Source of the DNA: an uncultured Eggerthellaceae bacterium
GTDB taxonomy: Bacteria; Actinomycetota; Coriobacteriia; Coriobacteriales; Eggerthellaceae
Direction of reading: 5' to 3'
Assembly (NCBI GenBank): GCA_910588905.1
Contig: CAJURZ010000002.1
Coordinates: forward strand, 62,001 to 126,000
Length of the DNA stretch: 64,000 nt
Below the pieces are notes generated by a model. It did no database searches and was not told the origin of the DNA. It saw only the letters and a program-made list of their open reading frames with translations. Made by a program: the position numbers and the translations under genes. Positions 15,938 to 25,045 of this stretch are shown piece by piece (within the stretch, counting starts at the first letter, position 1; each line of letters starts with the position of its first letter).

Positions 15938-18259
15938 ATGCCACAAGCCATCATCAAGCGCGACGGCCGCACCACTGAATTCCATGTTGAGAAGATCGCT
16001 TCGGCTATCGAGAAGGCCTTCCAGGCCTGTGCCGCCATGCAGGATCGCAGCACGGCTGACATGATCGCCGCCAAGGTGGCCAAGAAGCTTGATGAGGGCG
16101 CTATCGAAGGCACGCCCACGGTGGAAGGCGTGCAGGATCTGGTCGAGGAAACGCTGATCGAGAGCGGCTTCGTCCAAACGGCAAAGGCCTACATCCTCTA
16201 TAGGGCAGAGCGCAACCGCGTCCGCGATGTCAACTCTCGCCTGATCCAAACCCTGAAGGACATCACCTTCAGCAAGGCGGCTGACTCTGATCTCAAGCGC
16301 GAGAACGCCAACATCAACGCTGATACCGCCATGGGCACCATGCTCAAGTACGGCTCGGAATCCGCAAAGCAGTTCTATGAGATGTGCGTGATCGAACCGA
16401 AGTTCGCCAAGGCCCATCGTGAGGGTGACATCCATATCCATGACATGGATTTCTACACGCTCACCACCACCTGCTGCCAGATCGAGCTGAAGAAGCTCTT
16501 CAAGGATGGCTTCTCCACCGGCCATGGCGTGCTGCGTGAGCCTAATGACATCGCAAGCTACACGGCTCTGGCCTGCATCGCCATCCAGTCCAATCAGAAT
16601 GACCAGCACGGCGGCCAGTCCGTCTGCGACTTCGACTACGGCCTGGCTGACGGCGTCCGCAAGACCTACCGCCGCTTGTTCAAGAAGCATCTGGCTGAAG
16701 CGCTCGATCTGCTGACCTCCATCGAAGATGAGCGCACCTTCGCTCAGGACGTGCTGGCTGCAGTGGAGAGCGAAACGGGCGTCGTGGCTTCCCTTGACCT
16801 GAATGAGGCCTATGAGGAGAATCTGACGGCCAAGCTGGCCGAGGCAGGCATCTCCAAGGCGGATATCTCCATCATCCTGGCCTACACCCAGAAGAACGCC
16901 ACCCGTGACACCGACCGCACCACCTTCCAAGCCATGGAAGCCCTCGTGCACAACCTGAACACCATGCATTCCCGTGCAGGGGCCCAAACCCCGTTCAGCT
17001 CTGTGAACTACGGTATGGACACCTCCCCTGAAGGCCGCATGGTCATCAAGAACATGCTGCTGGCCACTGAAGAGGGTCTGGGCAACGGTGAGACCCCTAT
17101 CTTCCCCGTGCAGATCTTCCGGGTGAAGGAGGGTGTGAACTACAACCCCGAAGACCCGAACTATGACCTCTTCAAGATGGCTATGCACTGCTCTGCGAAG
17201 CGCCTGTTCCCGAACTTCAGCTTCCTGGATGCTCCCTTCAATGCCCAGTACTACAAAGGCACCCCAGAGACTGAGATCGCCTACATGGGCTGTCGCACCC
17301 GTGTCATGGGCAATGTCCATGATCCGAATCGCGAGGTGACCCCTGGCCGCGGCAACCTCTCATTCACCTCCATCAACCTGCCGCGTCTGGCTCTGCGCGC
17401 CAAGGGAGACATAGACCTCTTCTTCGATCTGCTGGATGCCAAGCTGCAATTGGTCACAGGACAGCTGGATGAGCGCTTTGAGATCCAGGCTCGCAAGCGC
17501 GTCTACAACGCTCCGTTCCTCATGGGCCAGGGTGTCTGGATCGATTCCGAGAACCTGAAGCCCCAGGATGAGCAACGCGAAGTGCTCAAGCACGGCACGC
17601 TGACCACCGGCTTCATCGGCCTGGCAGAATGCCTTGTGGCCCTCACCGGTAAGCATCAGGGCGAATCCGAGGAAGCTCAGCGTCTCGGCCTTGAGATCGT
17701 GGGGCACATGCGCAGCTACTGCGACCGCATCTCCCAAGAGCGCAAGATGAACTACACGCTCATCGCCACTCCGGCCGAAGGCCTCTCTGGTCGCTTCGTC
17801 CGCATGGACCGCGAGCGCTTTGGCTCTATCCCCGGCGTGACTGACCATGACTTCTACACCAACGGCTTCCATGTGCCGGTGTACTACAGCATCTCCGCCT
17901 TCGACAAGATCGAGATAGAAGCCCCCTACCATGCTCTCACCAATGGTGGCCACATCAGCTACATCGAGCTCGACGGTGACCCGACAGAGAACCTGGAGGC
18001 CTTCGAATCCGTCATCCGCCATATGAAGGAAAGCGGCATGGGCTATGGCTCCATCAACCATCCCGTTGACCGTGACCCCATCTGTGGCTACAACGGCATC
18101 ATCGGAGACAGCTGCCCGAAGTGCGGTCGCTCCGAATCCGAAGGCGACATCGGCTTCGAGCGCATCCGCCGTATCACCGGATACCTGGTGGGCACGCTGG
18201 ACCGCTTCAACGATGCCAAGCGCGCCGAAGAGAGCGAACGCGTCAAGCATCAGCTCTGA
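15938..18259 (+). CDS. nrdD: anaerobic ribonucleoside-triphosphate reductase
   Basis: This 773-residue class III reductase makes dNTPs under anoxia with a glycyl radical. The N-terminal ATP-cone begins almost at the first residue (IIKRDGRTTEFHVEKIASAI). The catalytic barrel follows. The zinc site is CGYNGIIGDSCPKCG (about 716-730), and the glycyl-radical motif is RRITGYLVGT with Gly near residue 747. I choose the ATG at 15938 rather than 15905, because the cone starts there and GGAAGCAGGAA precedes it. Tandem NrdR boxes lie upstream. Its activase gene nrdG is 630 bp downstream, with an MscS gene between. Confidence 0.97.
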   Translation: MPQAIIKRDGRTTEFHVEKIASAIEKAFQACAAMQDRSTADMIAAKVAKKLDEGAIEGTPTVEGVQDLVEETLIESGFVQTAKAYILYRAERNRVRDVNSRLIQTLKDITFSKAADSDLKRENANINADTAMGTMLKYGSESAKQFYEMCVIEPKFAKAHREGDIHIHDMDFYTLTTTCCQIELKKLFKDGFSTGHGVLREPNDIASYTALACIAIQSNQNDQHGGQSVCDFDYGLADGVRKTYRRLFKKHLAEALDLLTSIEDERTFAQDVLAAVESETGVVASLDLNEAYEENLTAKLAEAGISKADISIILAYTQKNATRDTDRTTFQAMEALVHNLNTMHSRAGAQTPFSSVNYGMDTSPEGRMVIKNMLLATEEGLGNGETPIFPVQIFRVKEGVNYNPEDPNYDLFKMAMHCSAKRLFPNFSFLDAPFNAQYYKGTPETEIAYMGCRTRVMGNVHDPNREVTPGRGNLSFTSINLPRLALRAKGDIDLFFDLLDAKLQLVTGQLDERFEIQARKRVYNAPFLMGQGVWIDSENLKPQDEQREVLKHGTLTTGFIGLAECLVALTGKHQGESEEAQRLGLEIVGHMRSYCDRISQERKMNYTLIATPAEGLSGRFVRMDRERFGSIPGVTDHDFYTNGFHVPVYYSISAFDKIEIEAPYHALTNGGHISYIELDGDPTENLEAFESVIRHMKESGMGYGSINHPVDRDPICGYNGIIGDSCPKCGRSESEGDIGFERIRRITGYLVGTLDRFNDAKRAEESERVKHQL

Positions 18260-18283
18260 TCACCGGATAGAAGGATAGAGGCA

Positions 18284-18316
18284 AGGGGCGCGGTTCCAGA
18301 CTGCGCCCCTCTTGTA
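18284..18316 (+). terminator. terminator or attenuator between nrdD and mscS
   Basis: AGGGGCGC/GCGCCCCT form a perfect 8-bp stem with an 11-base loop followed by CTTGT. It lies just before mscS and nrdG, so it may lower their transcription relative to nrdD. Confidence 0.6.
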
Positions 18317-18321
18317 GATAC

Positions 18322-18897
18322 ATGGACCTATCGAAGCTCACAGATGCTCTGGAAGGATGGTTGAACACCATCCTCCATGTGGATTGGCTCAGCACCGCCA
18401 TCACCATCGTCATCGTCTTGGTGGTGACCAGCCTCACTGCCCACGGACTGAGCAAGCTCATCAAGAAGCTGCTGCATGTAGAGAAGAACCTGCTCCCCGC
18501 CTATAGCATCTTCGTGAACATCGGCCGCGTGACGGTCTGGATCATCGGCATCTGCGTCATCCTCGCCAGCTGCTTCGATGTCAATGTGGGAGCTGCGGTG
18601 ACCGCTCTCGGCGTGGGTGGCATCGCCGTATCCCTGGGCTTCCAGAGCACTCTTTCCAACCTCATCAGCGGGCTGCAGATAGCCATATCGAAGCTGATCG
18701 TCCCGGGAGACCGTATCAAGATCAGCGGTCATGAGGGAACGGTCACTGATATGAGCTGGTGGAACACCACCATAGAAACCGATCAGGGCAACAAGGTCAT
18801 CGTGCCCAACTCGGTCATCAACACTAGCGCCCTTGTGAAGATAGCCCCTGAAAGCGCACCGTCTCAGAAGGGCGCGGTGATCGCCGATGGCCACTGA
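18322..18897 (+). CDS. small-conductance mechanosensitive channel family protein
   Basis: This 191-residue MscS-family protein has N-terminal helices, then the pore helix region (AAVTALGVGGIAVSLGFQST), followed by LSNLISGLQIA and the beta domain (VPGDRIKISGHEGTV). It is shorter than E. coli MscS (286 residues), and the C-terminal alpha/beta vestibule is missing. MscS channels release solutes on hypo-osmotic shock. No Shine-Dalgarno precedes the ATG, which sits just after a terminator-like hairpin. Its last 11 bases overlap the nrdG start, so the two are cotranscribed. The position inside a nucleotide-reduction operon is odd. Confidence 0.88.
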   Translation: MDLSKLTDALEGWLNTILHVDWLSTAITIVIVLVVTSLTAHGLSKLIKKLLHVEKNLLPAYSIFVNIGRVTVWIIGICVILASCFDVNVGAAVTALGVGGIAVSLGFQSTLSNLISGLQIAISKLIVPGDRIKISGHEGTVTDMSWWNTTIETDQGNKVIVPNSVINTSALVKIAPESAPSQKGAVIADGH

Positions 18898-19423
18898 GCT
18901 GCGTCTCTTCGGTACCGTCCAAGACACCATCGTGGATGGTCCAGGGCTACGCTATGCGGTCTTCGTGCAAGGCTGCACCCACAGCTGCCCCGGGTGCCAC
19001 AATCCAGAGAGCCAGCCCGCTGAGGGCGGTACGGTGAAGCCCGTTGCAGACGTGCTCCAAGATATCCGCACGAACCCCCTCATCCACGATGTCACCCTTA
19101 CCGGAGGAGAGCCCTTCCAGCAGGCTATGGCGTGCGCAGAATTAGCCCAGCAGCTCAAAGCGGAAGGCTACGGCATCTGGACCTATACAGGCTATCGCCT
19201 CGAAGACCTCATGGCCCGCAAGGAGCCTGCCGTGCAGGAGCTCATAAATGCCTCGGACGTGATCGTAGACGGTCCCTTCATCGAAGCCCTCAAGTCCCTG
19301 GATCTGGAATGGCGCGGGTCTTCCAACCAGCGCTTGATCGATGTCCCCAAGACCTTGACTCAGGGCAGTGTCGTCCTCTGGGCACCTCCCACCTACACCC
19401 TGGAGCGCCCTCCCTCGTGGTAG
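18887..19423 (+). CDS. nrdG: anaerobic ribonucleotide reductase activating protein
   Basis: This 178-residue radical-SAM enzyme generates the glycyl radical on NrdD. The cluster motif CTHSCPGC (CxxxCxxC) is at about residues 28-35. The SAM-binding GGEP motif appears as TGGEPFQQ (about 70). The length is normal for NrdG. Its start overlaps mscS by 11 bases. A hairpin (CGTGGTAG/CTACCACG, 19416-19452) spans the stop codon but has no T run. Confidence 0.95.
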   Translation: MATELRLFGTVQDTIVDGPGLRYAVFVQGCTHSCPGCHNPESQPAEGGTVKPVADVLQDIRTNPLIHDVTLTGGEPFQQAMACAELAQQLKAEGYGIWTYTGYRLEDLMARKEPAVQELINASDVIVDGPFIEALKSLDLEWRGSSNQRLIDVPKTLTQGSVVLWAPPTYTLERPPSW

Positions 19424-19546
19424 CTCGCCTTAGGTTGAGTTCCACTACCACGCTCCGCCAGCAAGGCAATGGAGCAGCACAGCGTGTCTGCACGATGACG
19501 GTCTGAAATTCAAGTCTTTTTTTCGAAGAGCCCACCGGTATACTCG

Positions 19547-19722
19547 AAGGCGAGTCCTGCCCCGCCATTTTCTGCGATGGACCGATGCATTTATCATGGG
19601 AGCTCTAGATCGCGGACGGAATGGAGATTCGTGCCCGTTGGCACGAAAGCCAGGAAGCCCGCTGCGAGCACCCACCTATCAAGGTGGGTTCATCCTGTTG
19701 GTGCGGGCAGGGCGTTATCCTT
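19547..19722 (+). ncRNA. ssrS: 6S RNA (candidate)
   Basis: A TATACT -10 at 19539-19544 precedes a roughly 175-base segment whose ends pair (AAGG...CCTGCCcCGC with GCGGGCAGG...CCTT). This gives the long closing stem and central bubble of 6S RNA. The 3' half closely follows the bacterial 6S pattern: CACGAAAGCC, CTGCGAGCACCCACC, a short loop, GGTGGGTTCATC and TGCGGGCAGG. These line up by eye with E. coli CGAGAAGCC...CTGCGACGACACATTCACC...TGCGGCGGC. 6S RNA binds the housekeeping RNA polymerase in stationary phase. Exact ends are estimates. A weak hairpin (AGCTC/GAGCT) follows at 19724-19739. Confidence 0.75.
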
Positions 19723-19737
19723 GAGCTCTGTTCTGAG

Positions 19738-21723
19738 CTATCCCTCTGAAGGCCCTGGGGTATCTCCCCCCGAAGAGGGAGCAGGGCCTTTGGATACCTC
19801 AATGGTAACGGTGGTTCCCTTTTCCACCCGCTCACCACCGCTGATGCTCTGCTGCATGACCTGACCCGCGGGCGTATTCTCAGAGTAATTGGAGATCACG
19901 TTCACGTTGAGCCCCGCGTCCCGCATGGCGCTTTCAGCGTATTGCTGAGAGCTGCCCACCACATTCGGCACGCTCACCGTTGTGTCTTCCTTGCCCTTGG
20001 AGACCACGACGCTCACTGTCGTATCCTTCGGCACCTTGCCGCTGTTGGGAGACTGGCTGATGACACAGCCCTCGGCTACAGAATTGCTGTATTCGCTGCC
20101 TGCCTGGGAGAGCTTCAGGCCTTCTTTCTCCAGCCGGGCGCGGGCCGCATCCAAAGACATGCCCGTCACGTCAGGCACTTCCACCTGATCCGTCCCCTGA
20201 GAGATGACCAGGTCTATCTTGGAACCCTGGGGAGCCTTGGTCTTGCCGGAGGGGGTCTGCTTCATGACCTTCCCCTCTTCTACCGTATCAGAGTACTCCT
20301 TGGTGGTCTCACCCACGGAGAATCCAGCTACGGTGATGGCCTTGCGCGCCTCATCCAGCGTCATGCCCGTCACGTCAGGCACGTCTATCTCTTCACTGCC
20401 CTGGGACACGTCGATGTTGATCTTGGAGCCCTTCTCGGCTTTCTCCCCGCCCTTGGGGCTCTGGCCCACAACGGTACCCGGTTCCGCGCTGTCATCGTAG
20501 ACGTTTTTGACCTCGCCCACCTTGAAGCCTGCCTGCTCTATCTGCACCTGGGCCTGATCAGCAGGCAGCCCCGTGACATCGGGAACGTCCAGCTTCTCGC
20601 CCCCACCCAGACCGAAGGCGAAGATGCCGCCCGCGATGAGGAGGATGGCTGCGATGACGGCCACAGCGATGCCCGCCTTCTTCTTGCCGGACATGCCCTG
20701 CTTATCATCCGCGCCGCGATAGCTGCGCGCGCTCCCATTGGTGCCAGCAGCATGAGCACCACCCACTGCAGAGATGGGCATCGTCTTCGTTGGGTCAGCT
20801 CCAACCCCCACCGCAGGCATCACGCGAGTCTGAGCACTGCTCAGACCATCGGCGTCCATGATGGGAACCGTAGCCTCAGCGCTCAGGGGACGCCCGGCCA
20901 GGAAGTCGTTCAAAGCCTGGCGCATGTCATTGGCAGTGGCGAACCGGCGCGTTGGATCCTTCTGCATGGCGCAGAGGATGATGGTTTCAAGCTCAGGAGA
21001 GATATCCGGGTTGACGTCCCGAGGCGGCTTCGGCTCGTCCTGCACTTGCATGAGAGCCACGCTCACCGCATCCGGACCGTCGAAGGGAAGCGTACCCGTG
21101 GTAGCCTCATAGAGCACCACACCGAGCGAATAGATGTCAGAGGCCGCTGAGAGATCCTTGCCCTGGGCCTGCTCTGGGGAGGCGTAATGGGCGGTACCCA
21201 GCACCACCTGGGTCTTATCAGCCGTAGAGTTCTTCGCCCGGGCGATGCCGAAATCCATCACCTTCACGTTGCCGTCTGGCTGGACCATGATGTTCTGAGG
21301 CTTCACATCCCGGTGGATGATGTCCTGTTGATGGGCAGCCGTGAGCGCCTGGCAGACCTGAGCACCGATCTTGGCCACAGTGCGCTGATTGAGAGCGCCT
21401 CGCTGCTGGATAGCGGTCTTCAGGTCAGAACCGCGGATGTATTCCATGACAATGTAATAGGTATCATCATCATGACCCCAGTCGTAGACGTTCACGATAT
21501 AGGGGCTTTGGAGATTCGCGGCTGCAGCGGCTTCCTGGCGGAAGCGCCGAGCGAAATCAGGATCATCGGCATATTGCGGAAGCATCACCTTGACGGCGAC
21601 CACGCGACCGAGGGTGGTGTCAGTTGCTGTGTAGACCTCGGCCATCCCGCCGATGCCGATACGATCGCCCACTTCATAGCGCCCCGCGAAGGTGCGGCCG
21701 GTCATGGGGCCTTTTCCAGTCAC
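19738..21723 (-). CDS. PASTA-domain serine/threonine protein kinase
   Basis: This 661-residue PknB/PrkC/StkP-type membrane kinase has an N-terminal kinase domain (about 16-280). Visible are GIGGMAEVY (P-loop), VAVKVM (Lys), HRDVKPQN (catalytic loop), DFG, and the activation-segment SPEQ. A hydrophilic juxtamembrane region follows, with one helix (AGIAVAVIAAILLIAGGIF, about 355-373). Four extracellular PASTA repeats then begin VPDVTGL, VPDVTGM, VPDVTGM and VPNVVGS. PASTA repeats bind peptidoglycan fragments or lipid II, and such kinases control cell division and wall synthesis. The GTG start at 21723 has AAGGAG upstream. It converges with the 6S RNA candidate; the usual partner genes (phosphatase, FtsW, PBP) are not next to it. 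Confidence 0.96.
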   Translation of the reverse strand: MTGKGPMTGRTFAGRYEVGDRIGIGGMAEVYTATDTTLGRVVAVKVMLPQYADDPDFARRFRQEAAAAANLQSPYIVNVYDWGHDDDTYYIVMEYIRGSDLKTAIQQRGALNQRTVAKIGAQVCQALTAAHQQDIIHRDVKPQNIMVQPDGNVKVMDFGIARAKNSTADKTQVVLGTAHYASPEQAQGKDLSAASDIYSLGVVLYEATTGTLPFDGPDAVSVALMQVQDEPKPPRDVNPDISPELETIILCAMQKDPTRRFATANDMRQALNDFLAGRPLSAEATVPIMDADGLSSAQTRVMPAVGVGADPTKTMPISAVGGAHAAGTNGSARSYRGADDKQGMSGKKKAGIAVAVIAAILLIAGGIFAFGLGGGEKLDVPDVTGLPADQAQVQIEQAGFKVGEVKNVYDDSAEPGTVVGQSPKGGEKAEKGSKINIDVSQGSEEIDVPDVTGMTLDEARKAITVAGFSVGETTKEYSDTVEEGKVMKQTPSGKTKAPQGSKIDLVISQGTDQVEVPDVTGMSLDAARARLEKEGLKLSQAGSEYSNSVAEGCVISQSPNSGKVPKDTTVSVVVSKGKEDTTVSVPNVVGSSQQYAESAMRDAGLNVNVISNYSENTPAGQVMQQSISGGERVEKGTTVTIEVSKGPAPSSGGDTPGPSEG

Positions 21724-21866
21724 GTTGACTCCTTAGGTACACATCATCTTGTTCGTTTACGCTGCGTTTCAATGCGTGCAGGACATGATACCACGCCCCA
21801 CTCAGCCTGACCCATCAATGAAGGAAAGCGGTGTGCATCCCTTACGCATCTGAAGCCGTCCGGATA

Positions 21867-23441
21867 TCAGTGGCGGAAGTGCCTATGGCCCGTGAAGACC
21901 AGAGCAACGCCCTTCTCGTTGGCCGCTTGGATGACCTCTTCATCCCGGATAGAGCCGCCCGGCTCTATCACCGCCGTCACCCCGGCATCGGCCAGCACAT
22001 CGAACCCATCGCGGAAGGGGAAGAACGCGTCACTGGCTGCTACAGCACCCTTCGCCTTGTCCCCTGCCTGCTCCACAGCGATGCGGGCTGAATTCACGCG
22101 GTTGGGCTGTCCGCCACCCGCGCCCACGCTGGCGTTATCCTTGGCTATCAGGATGGCGTTGGATTTCACGGACTTCACGGCCTTCCAAGCGAAGAGGAGC
22201 TCTTCCATCTGCTGGGACGTGGGCTGCACATCCCCGGCCACTTCGAAGGTATCCACTCCCTCGACCACCGAGTCAGACACCTGAGCCAGCAGACCGCCTT
22301 CAACGCTGCGGTACTCCACAGCCTCACCCGGAGCATTCACACCGCCCGTAGAGAGCAGACGACAATTCGGCTTGCTGGCGTACATCTCACAGGCATCCCC
22401 AGAGAATTCCGGAGCCACGATGGCCTCAACGAATTGCTTGTTATCGAAGATGGCAGCCACGGTATCTCCGGTCACAGGACGGTTGAACGCCATGACGCCA
22501 CCGTAGGCGGAGACCGGATCGCACTCATGGGCCCGCTTGTAGGCCACGGTCACATTCTCATCAACGCAGACGCCGCAGGGGGTGAGGTGCTTCACGATGA
22601 CGCAGGCAGGCTGGTCGAACTCGCGCACCGCAGCCCAGGCAGCATCCAGATCGAGGTAGTTGTTGTAGGAGAGCTCCTTGCCCTGGAGCTGGAGCGCTTG
22701 AGCCAGGGTGGTAGCTGCATTCGGATAGTCATCACGGGTGTAGAAAGCGGCTGCTTGGTGGGGATTCTCACCATAGCGCAGGGACTGCTTCTTCTTGAGC
22801 CCCAGTTCCACCGAAGAAGCGAACGCGTCTTCCCCAGCCTCAGCCAACTGCGCGCCCATCCACCGAGAGATGGCCCCATCGTAGGCCGCCGTGGTAGTGA
22901 ACACATCCAGCGCGAGCTGCTGACGGGTCTCATAGGTGGTGCGGCCATCATTCGCACGCATCTCTTCCAGGATATCCTCATAGGTATCCGGACGGGTGAC
23001 CACAGCCACGCTGGCGAAGTTCTTCGCCGCAGAGCGCAGCATGGAGGGGCCTCCGATGTCTATGTTCTCGATGCAGGTGCCGAAGTCGGCCCCGGATTCC
23101 ACCGTCTTCTCGAAGGCGTAGAGGTTCACCACCACCATGTCTATCATCTGGATGCCATGCTCTGACGCCTGAGCCATGTGGCTCTCATCATCACGCTTGG
23201 CCAAAAGGCCGCCGTGGACCCGAGGATGCAAGGTCTTCACACGGCCATCCATCATCTCAGGGAACTGCGTGACCTCATCGATGGGGGTCACGGGCACCCC
23301 AGCATCAGCGATGGCTCGAGCCGTGCCGCCCGTGGAGATGATCTGGCACCCGAACTCCTCCACCAGGGTCTTCGCAAAGCCAACGATGCCGGTCTTGTCT
23401 GTCACGGACATCAGAACGCGCTTGATCTTCGGACTTTCCAT
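21867..23441 (-). CDS. purH: bifunctional AICAR formyltransferase/IMP cyclohydrolase
   Basis: This 524-residue enzyme does the last two steps of IMP synthesis. The N-terminal MGS-like cyclohydrolase domain (about 1-195) shows ISTGGTARAI and the DGRVKTLHPRVHGG motif. The C-terminal AICAR transformylase shows LRYGENPHQ, KHLTPCGVC and ending VFTGHRHFRH, with the catalytic Lys-His pair. It is the last gene of the purM-purN-XdhC-like-purH unit, nine bases after its neighbour. Confidence 0.97.
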   Translation of the reverse strand: MESPKIKRVLMSVTDKTGIVGFAKTLVEEFGCQIISTGGTARAIADAGVPVTPIDEVTQFPEMMDGRVKTLHPRVHGGLLAKRDDESHMAQASEHGIQMIDMVVVNLYAFEKTVESGADFGTCIENIDIGGPSMLRSAAKNFASVAVVTRPDTYEDILEEMRANDGRTTYETRQQLALDVFTTTAAYDGAISRWMGAQLAEAGEDAFASSVELGLKKKQSLRYGENPHQAAAFYTRDDYPNAATTLAQALQLQGKELSYNNYLDLDAAWAAVREFDQPACVIVKHLTPCGVCVDENVTVAYKRAHECDPVSAYGGVMAFNRPVTGDTVAAIFDNKQFVEAIVAPEFSGDACEMYASKPNCRLLSTGGVNAPGEAVEYRSVEGGLLAQVSDSVVEGVDTFEVAGDVQPTSQQMEELLFAWKAVKSVKSNAILIAKDNASVGAGGGQPNRVNSARIAVEQAGDKAKGAVAASDAFFPFRDGFDVLADAGVTAVIEPGGSIRDEEVIQAANEKGVALVFTGHRHFRH

Positions 23442-23450
23442 GGATCTCCC

Positions 23451-24440
23451 CTATCTTCCCAGTGATCTCTCGTGCTTTTCCTGTGCTTCAGCGCTATAGC
23501 GGGAGCGATAGCGCACATCGATGAGCTCCGCCACGATGGCGATGGCCAGCTCGGCGGGAGTCTTCGCCCCGAACTTGAGGCCGATGGGACGCTTCACGCG
23601 CTCCCAGTCCTCTTCAGTGATGCCCGCAGCCAATACCAGGTCATGGACCGTGGAATTCTTCCCTGCGCATCCCATCATGCCCACATAGGCTACGCGGTTC
23701 TCCAGCGCCCATATGCAGCTCTCTGGATCGAACATGTGGCCCCGCGTGAGAACGCAGACGTAGTCTTCCGGCGAAGCCGTCAGATTCGCCAGCTCATGGA
23801 AGTCTCCGCCATGGAGCATCACCCGTTCAGCCTCAGGGAAGCGCTCTTCATTGAGGTAGGCGCTGTCATAGTCAACCACCTTCACCTCGAAGCCCACGTG
23901 CTGGGCGAGCTTCGCCAGGTCAACGGCTACATCCGATGCCCCCAAAAGCCACACGCGCACCGAGCTGAATAGGGGCACGCTGGCCCAGGTGAGCCCCTCG
24001 AACTGCTGATTGTGCATGGAGGGGCCCCGGGTCACGTCCTTCATCTGAAAGGCGTCCCGAGGGCTGTAGGGATGGGCGGCCACGATCTCCTTCGCGTCAT
24101 TGCAAAAGAACAGGAAGGATTCCCCGTTCGCGGAACCCTCTTCGCCATACTTCTTCGTGACCTCATTATCCGTGTTCGCCTGAGCGGCGCGAGCATCATA
24201 GACCACCTTGAAGCCAAGCCAGGCCAGCTCTCCTGCGTCTATGGCTTGAAGCGCCCGCTTCAGCACGGGGATGTCAGCTGCCGTCATGGCCTGGGCTATC
24301 TGCTCCAGGGAGTCTGGGCTCAGATGGTCGTTGCCCACCGTGGCTTGCACGCTGAAAGCCGGGATATCCTCCACTGAGAGCACAGGGGTGTTCCCCGCTT
24401 CCAGCTCTTTGATGATCCGTTCGAGGACTTCGCGTCTCAT
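23451..24440 (-). CDS. XdhC/CoxI-family protein inside the purine operon
   Basis: This 329-residue protein carries the C-terminal Rossmann domain of XdhC/CoxI proteins: VWLLGASDVAVDLAKLA, CVLTRGHMFD, YVGMMGCAGK and PIGLKFGAKTPAELAIAI. XdhC proteins insert sulfurated molybdenum cofactor into xanthine dehydrogenase-type enzymes. The N-terminal half lacks a clear CoxI GSxPR motif and seems divergent. Its ATG overlaps purN by four bases and its stop is nine bases before purH, so it is translated with the purine enzymes. No molybdenum hydroxylase gene is near. It could mature a purine-degrading hydroxylase elsewhere, or it could be a NAD(P)-binding enzyme with a new role. Confidence 0.85.
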   Translation of the reverse strand: MRREVLERIIKELEAGNTPVLSVEDIPAFSVQATVGNDHLSPDSLEQIAQAMTAADIPVLKRALQAIDAGELAWLGFKVVYDARAAQANTDNEVTKKYGEEGSANGESFLFFCNDAKEIVAAHPYSPRDAFQMKDVTRGPSMHNQQFEGLTWASVPLFSSVRVWLLGASDVAVDLAKLAQHVGFEVKVVDYDSAYLNEERFPEAERVMLHGGDFHELANLTASPEDYVCVLTRGHMFDPESCIWALENRVAYVGMMGCAGKNSTVHDLVLAAGITEEDWERVKRPIGLKFGAKTPAELAIAIVAELIDVRYRSRYSAEAQEKHERSLGR

Positions 24441-25045
24441 GCGATGCAGACCTTCCTCTCATCATCGATGCTCACGCGCCCCTCAGCCAGCAGGCGCAGG
24501 ACCTCCGGGTAGAGAACATGCTCTGTGGCATGGATGCGCTCCTCCAAGGAGTCTATAGTGTCTGTCTCGAGCACAGGAACGGCCCGCTGGGCCACGATGG
24601 GGCCCTTGTCGTAGTCTTCATTGGCAAAATGCACGGTGACACCGGTGACCTTCACCCCGGTGTCCCACGCATCCTGGATGGCATGGGCCCCTTTGAACGA
24701 AGGCAGCAGCGCCGGGTGCAGGTTGAGCACCCGATCGGGGAATGCATCCAGCACCACGGGCGTGAGCTTGCGCATGTAGCCCGCCATCACCAGATACTCT
24801 GCCCCGGCTGAGCGCATCTCGTCCACGATACGCTGGTCAGCGGCTTGTGAATCAGCATAGACGCTGCGATCGAGGGCACAGACGGGAATGGCCGCCCGTT
24901 CAGCCCGTTGGATGCCGAAGGCATCCGGACGAGAGGATATCACCCGCACTACTTCTACGGGCAGACCGTCTTCGATGGCATCCAGGATAGCCTGGAGGTT
25001 GGTGCCGCTTCCGGAGAGCAGGACTCCGATCCTCAGCCTGCTCAT
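24437..25045 (-). CDS. purN: phosphoribosylglycinamide formyltransferase
   Basis: This 202-residue GART transfers the formyl group from 10-formyl-THF to GAR. Visible are LLSGSGTNLQAIL (phosphate loop), LNLHPALLPSF (catalytic Asn and His), TVHFANEDYDKGPI (catalytic Asp) and AHAIQDAWDTG. The length is typical. It overlaps purM and the XdhC-like gene by four bases each. Confidence 0.97.
   Translation of the reverse strand: MSRLRIGVLLSGSGTNLQAILDAIEDGLPVEVVRVISSRPDAFGIQRAERAAIPVCALDRSVYADSQAADQRIVDEMRSAGAEYLVMAGYMRKLTPVVLDAFPDRVLNLHPALLPSFKGAHAIQDAWDTGVKVTGVTVHFANEDYDKGPIVAQRAVPVLETDTIDSLEERIHATEHVLYPEVLRLLAEGRVSIDDERKVCIA

Noticed and set aside
15824..17320. Minus-strand frame opposite nrdD
   Set aside because: Shadow of a gene with unmistakable NrdD features.
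19942..21150. Plus-strand frame opposite the PASTA kinase
   Set aside because: Low-complexity antisense product without support.
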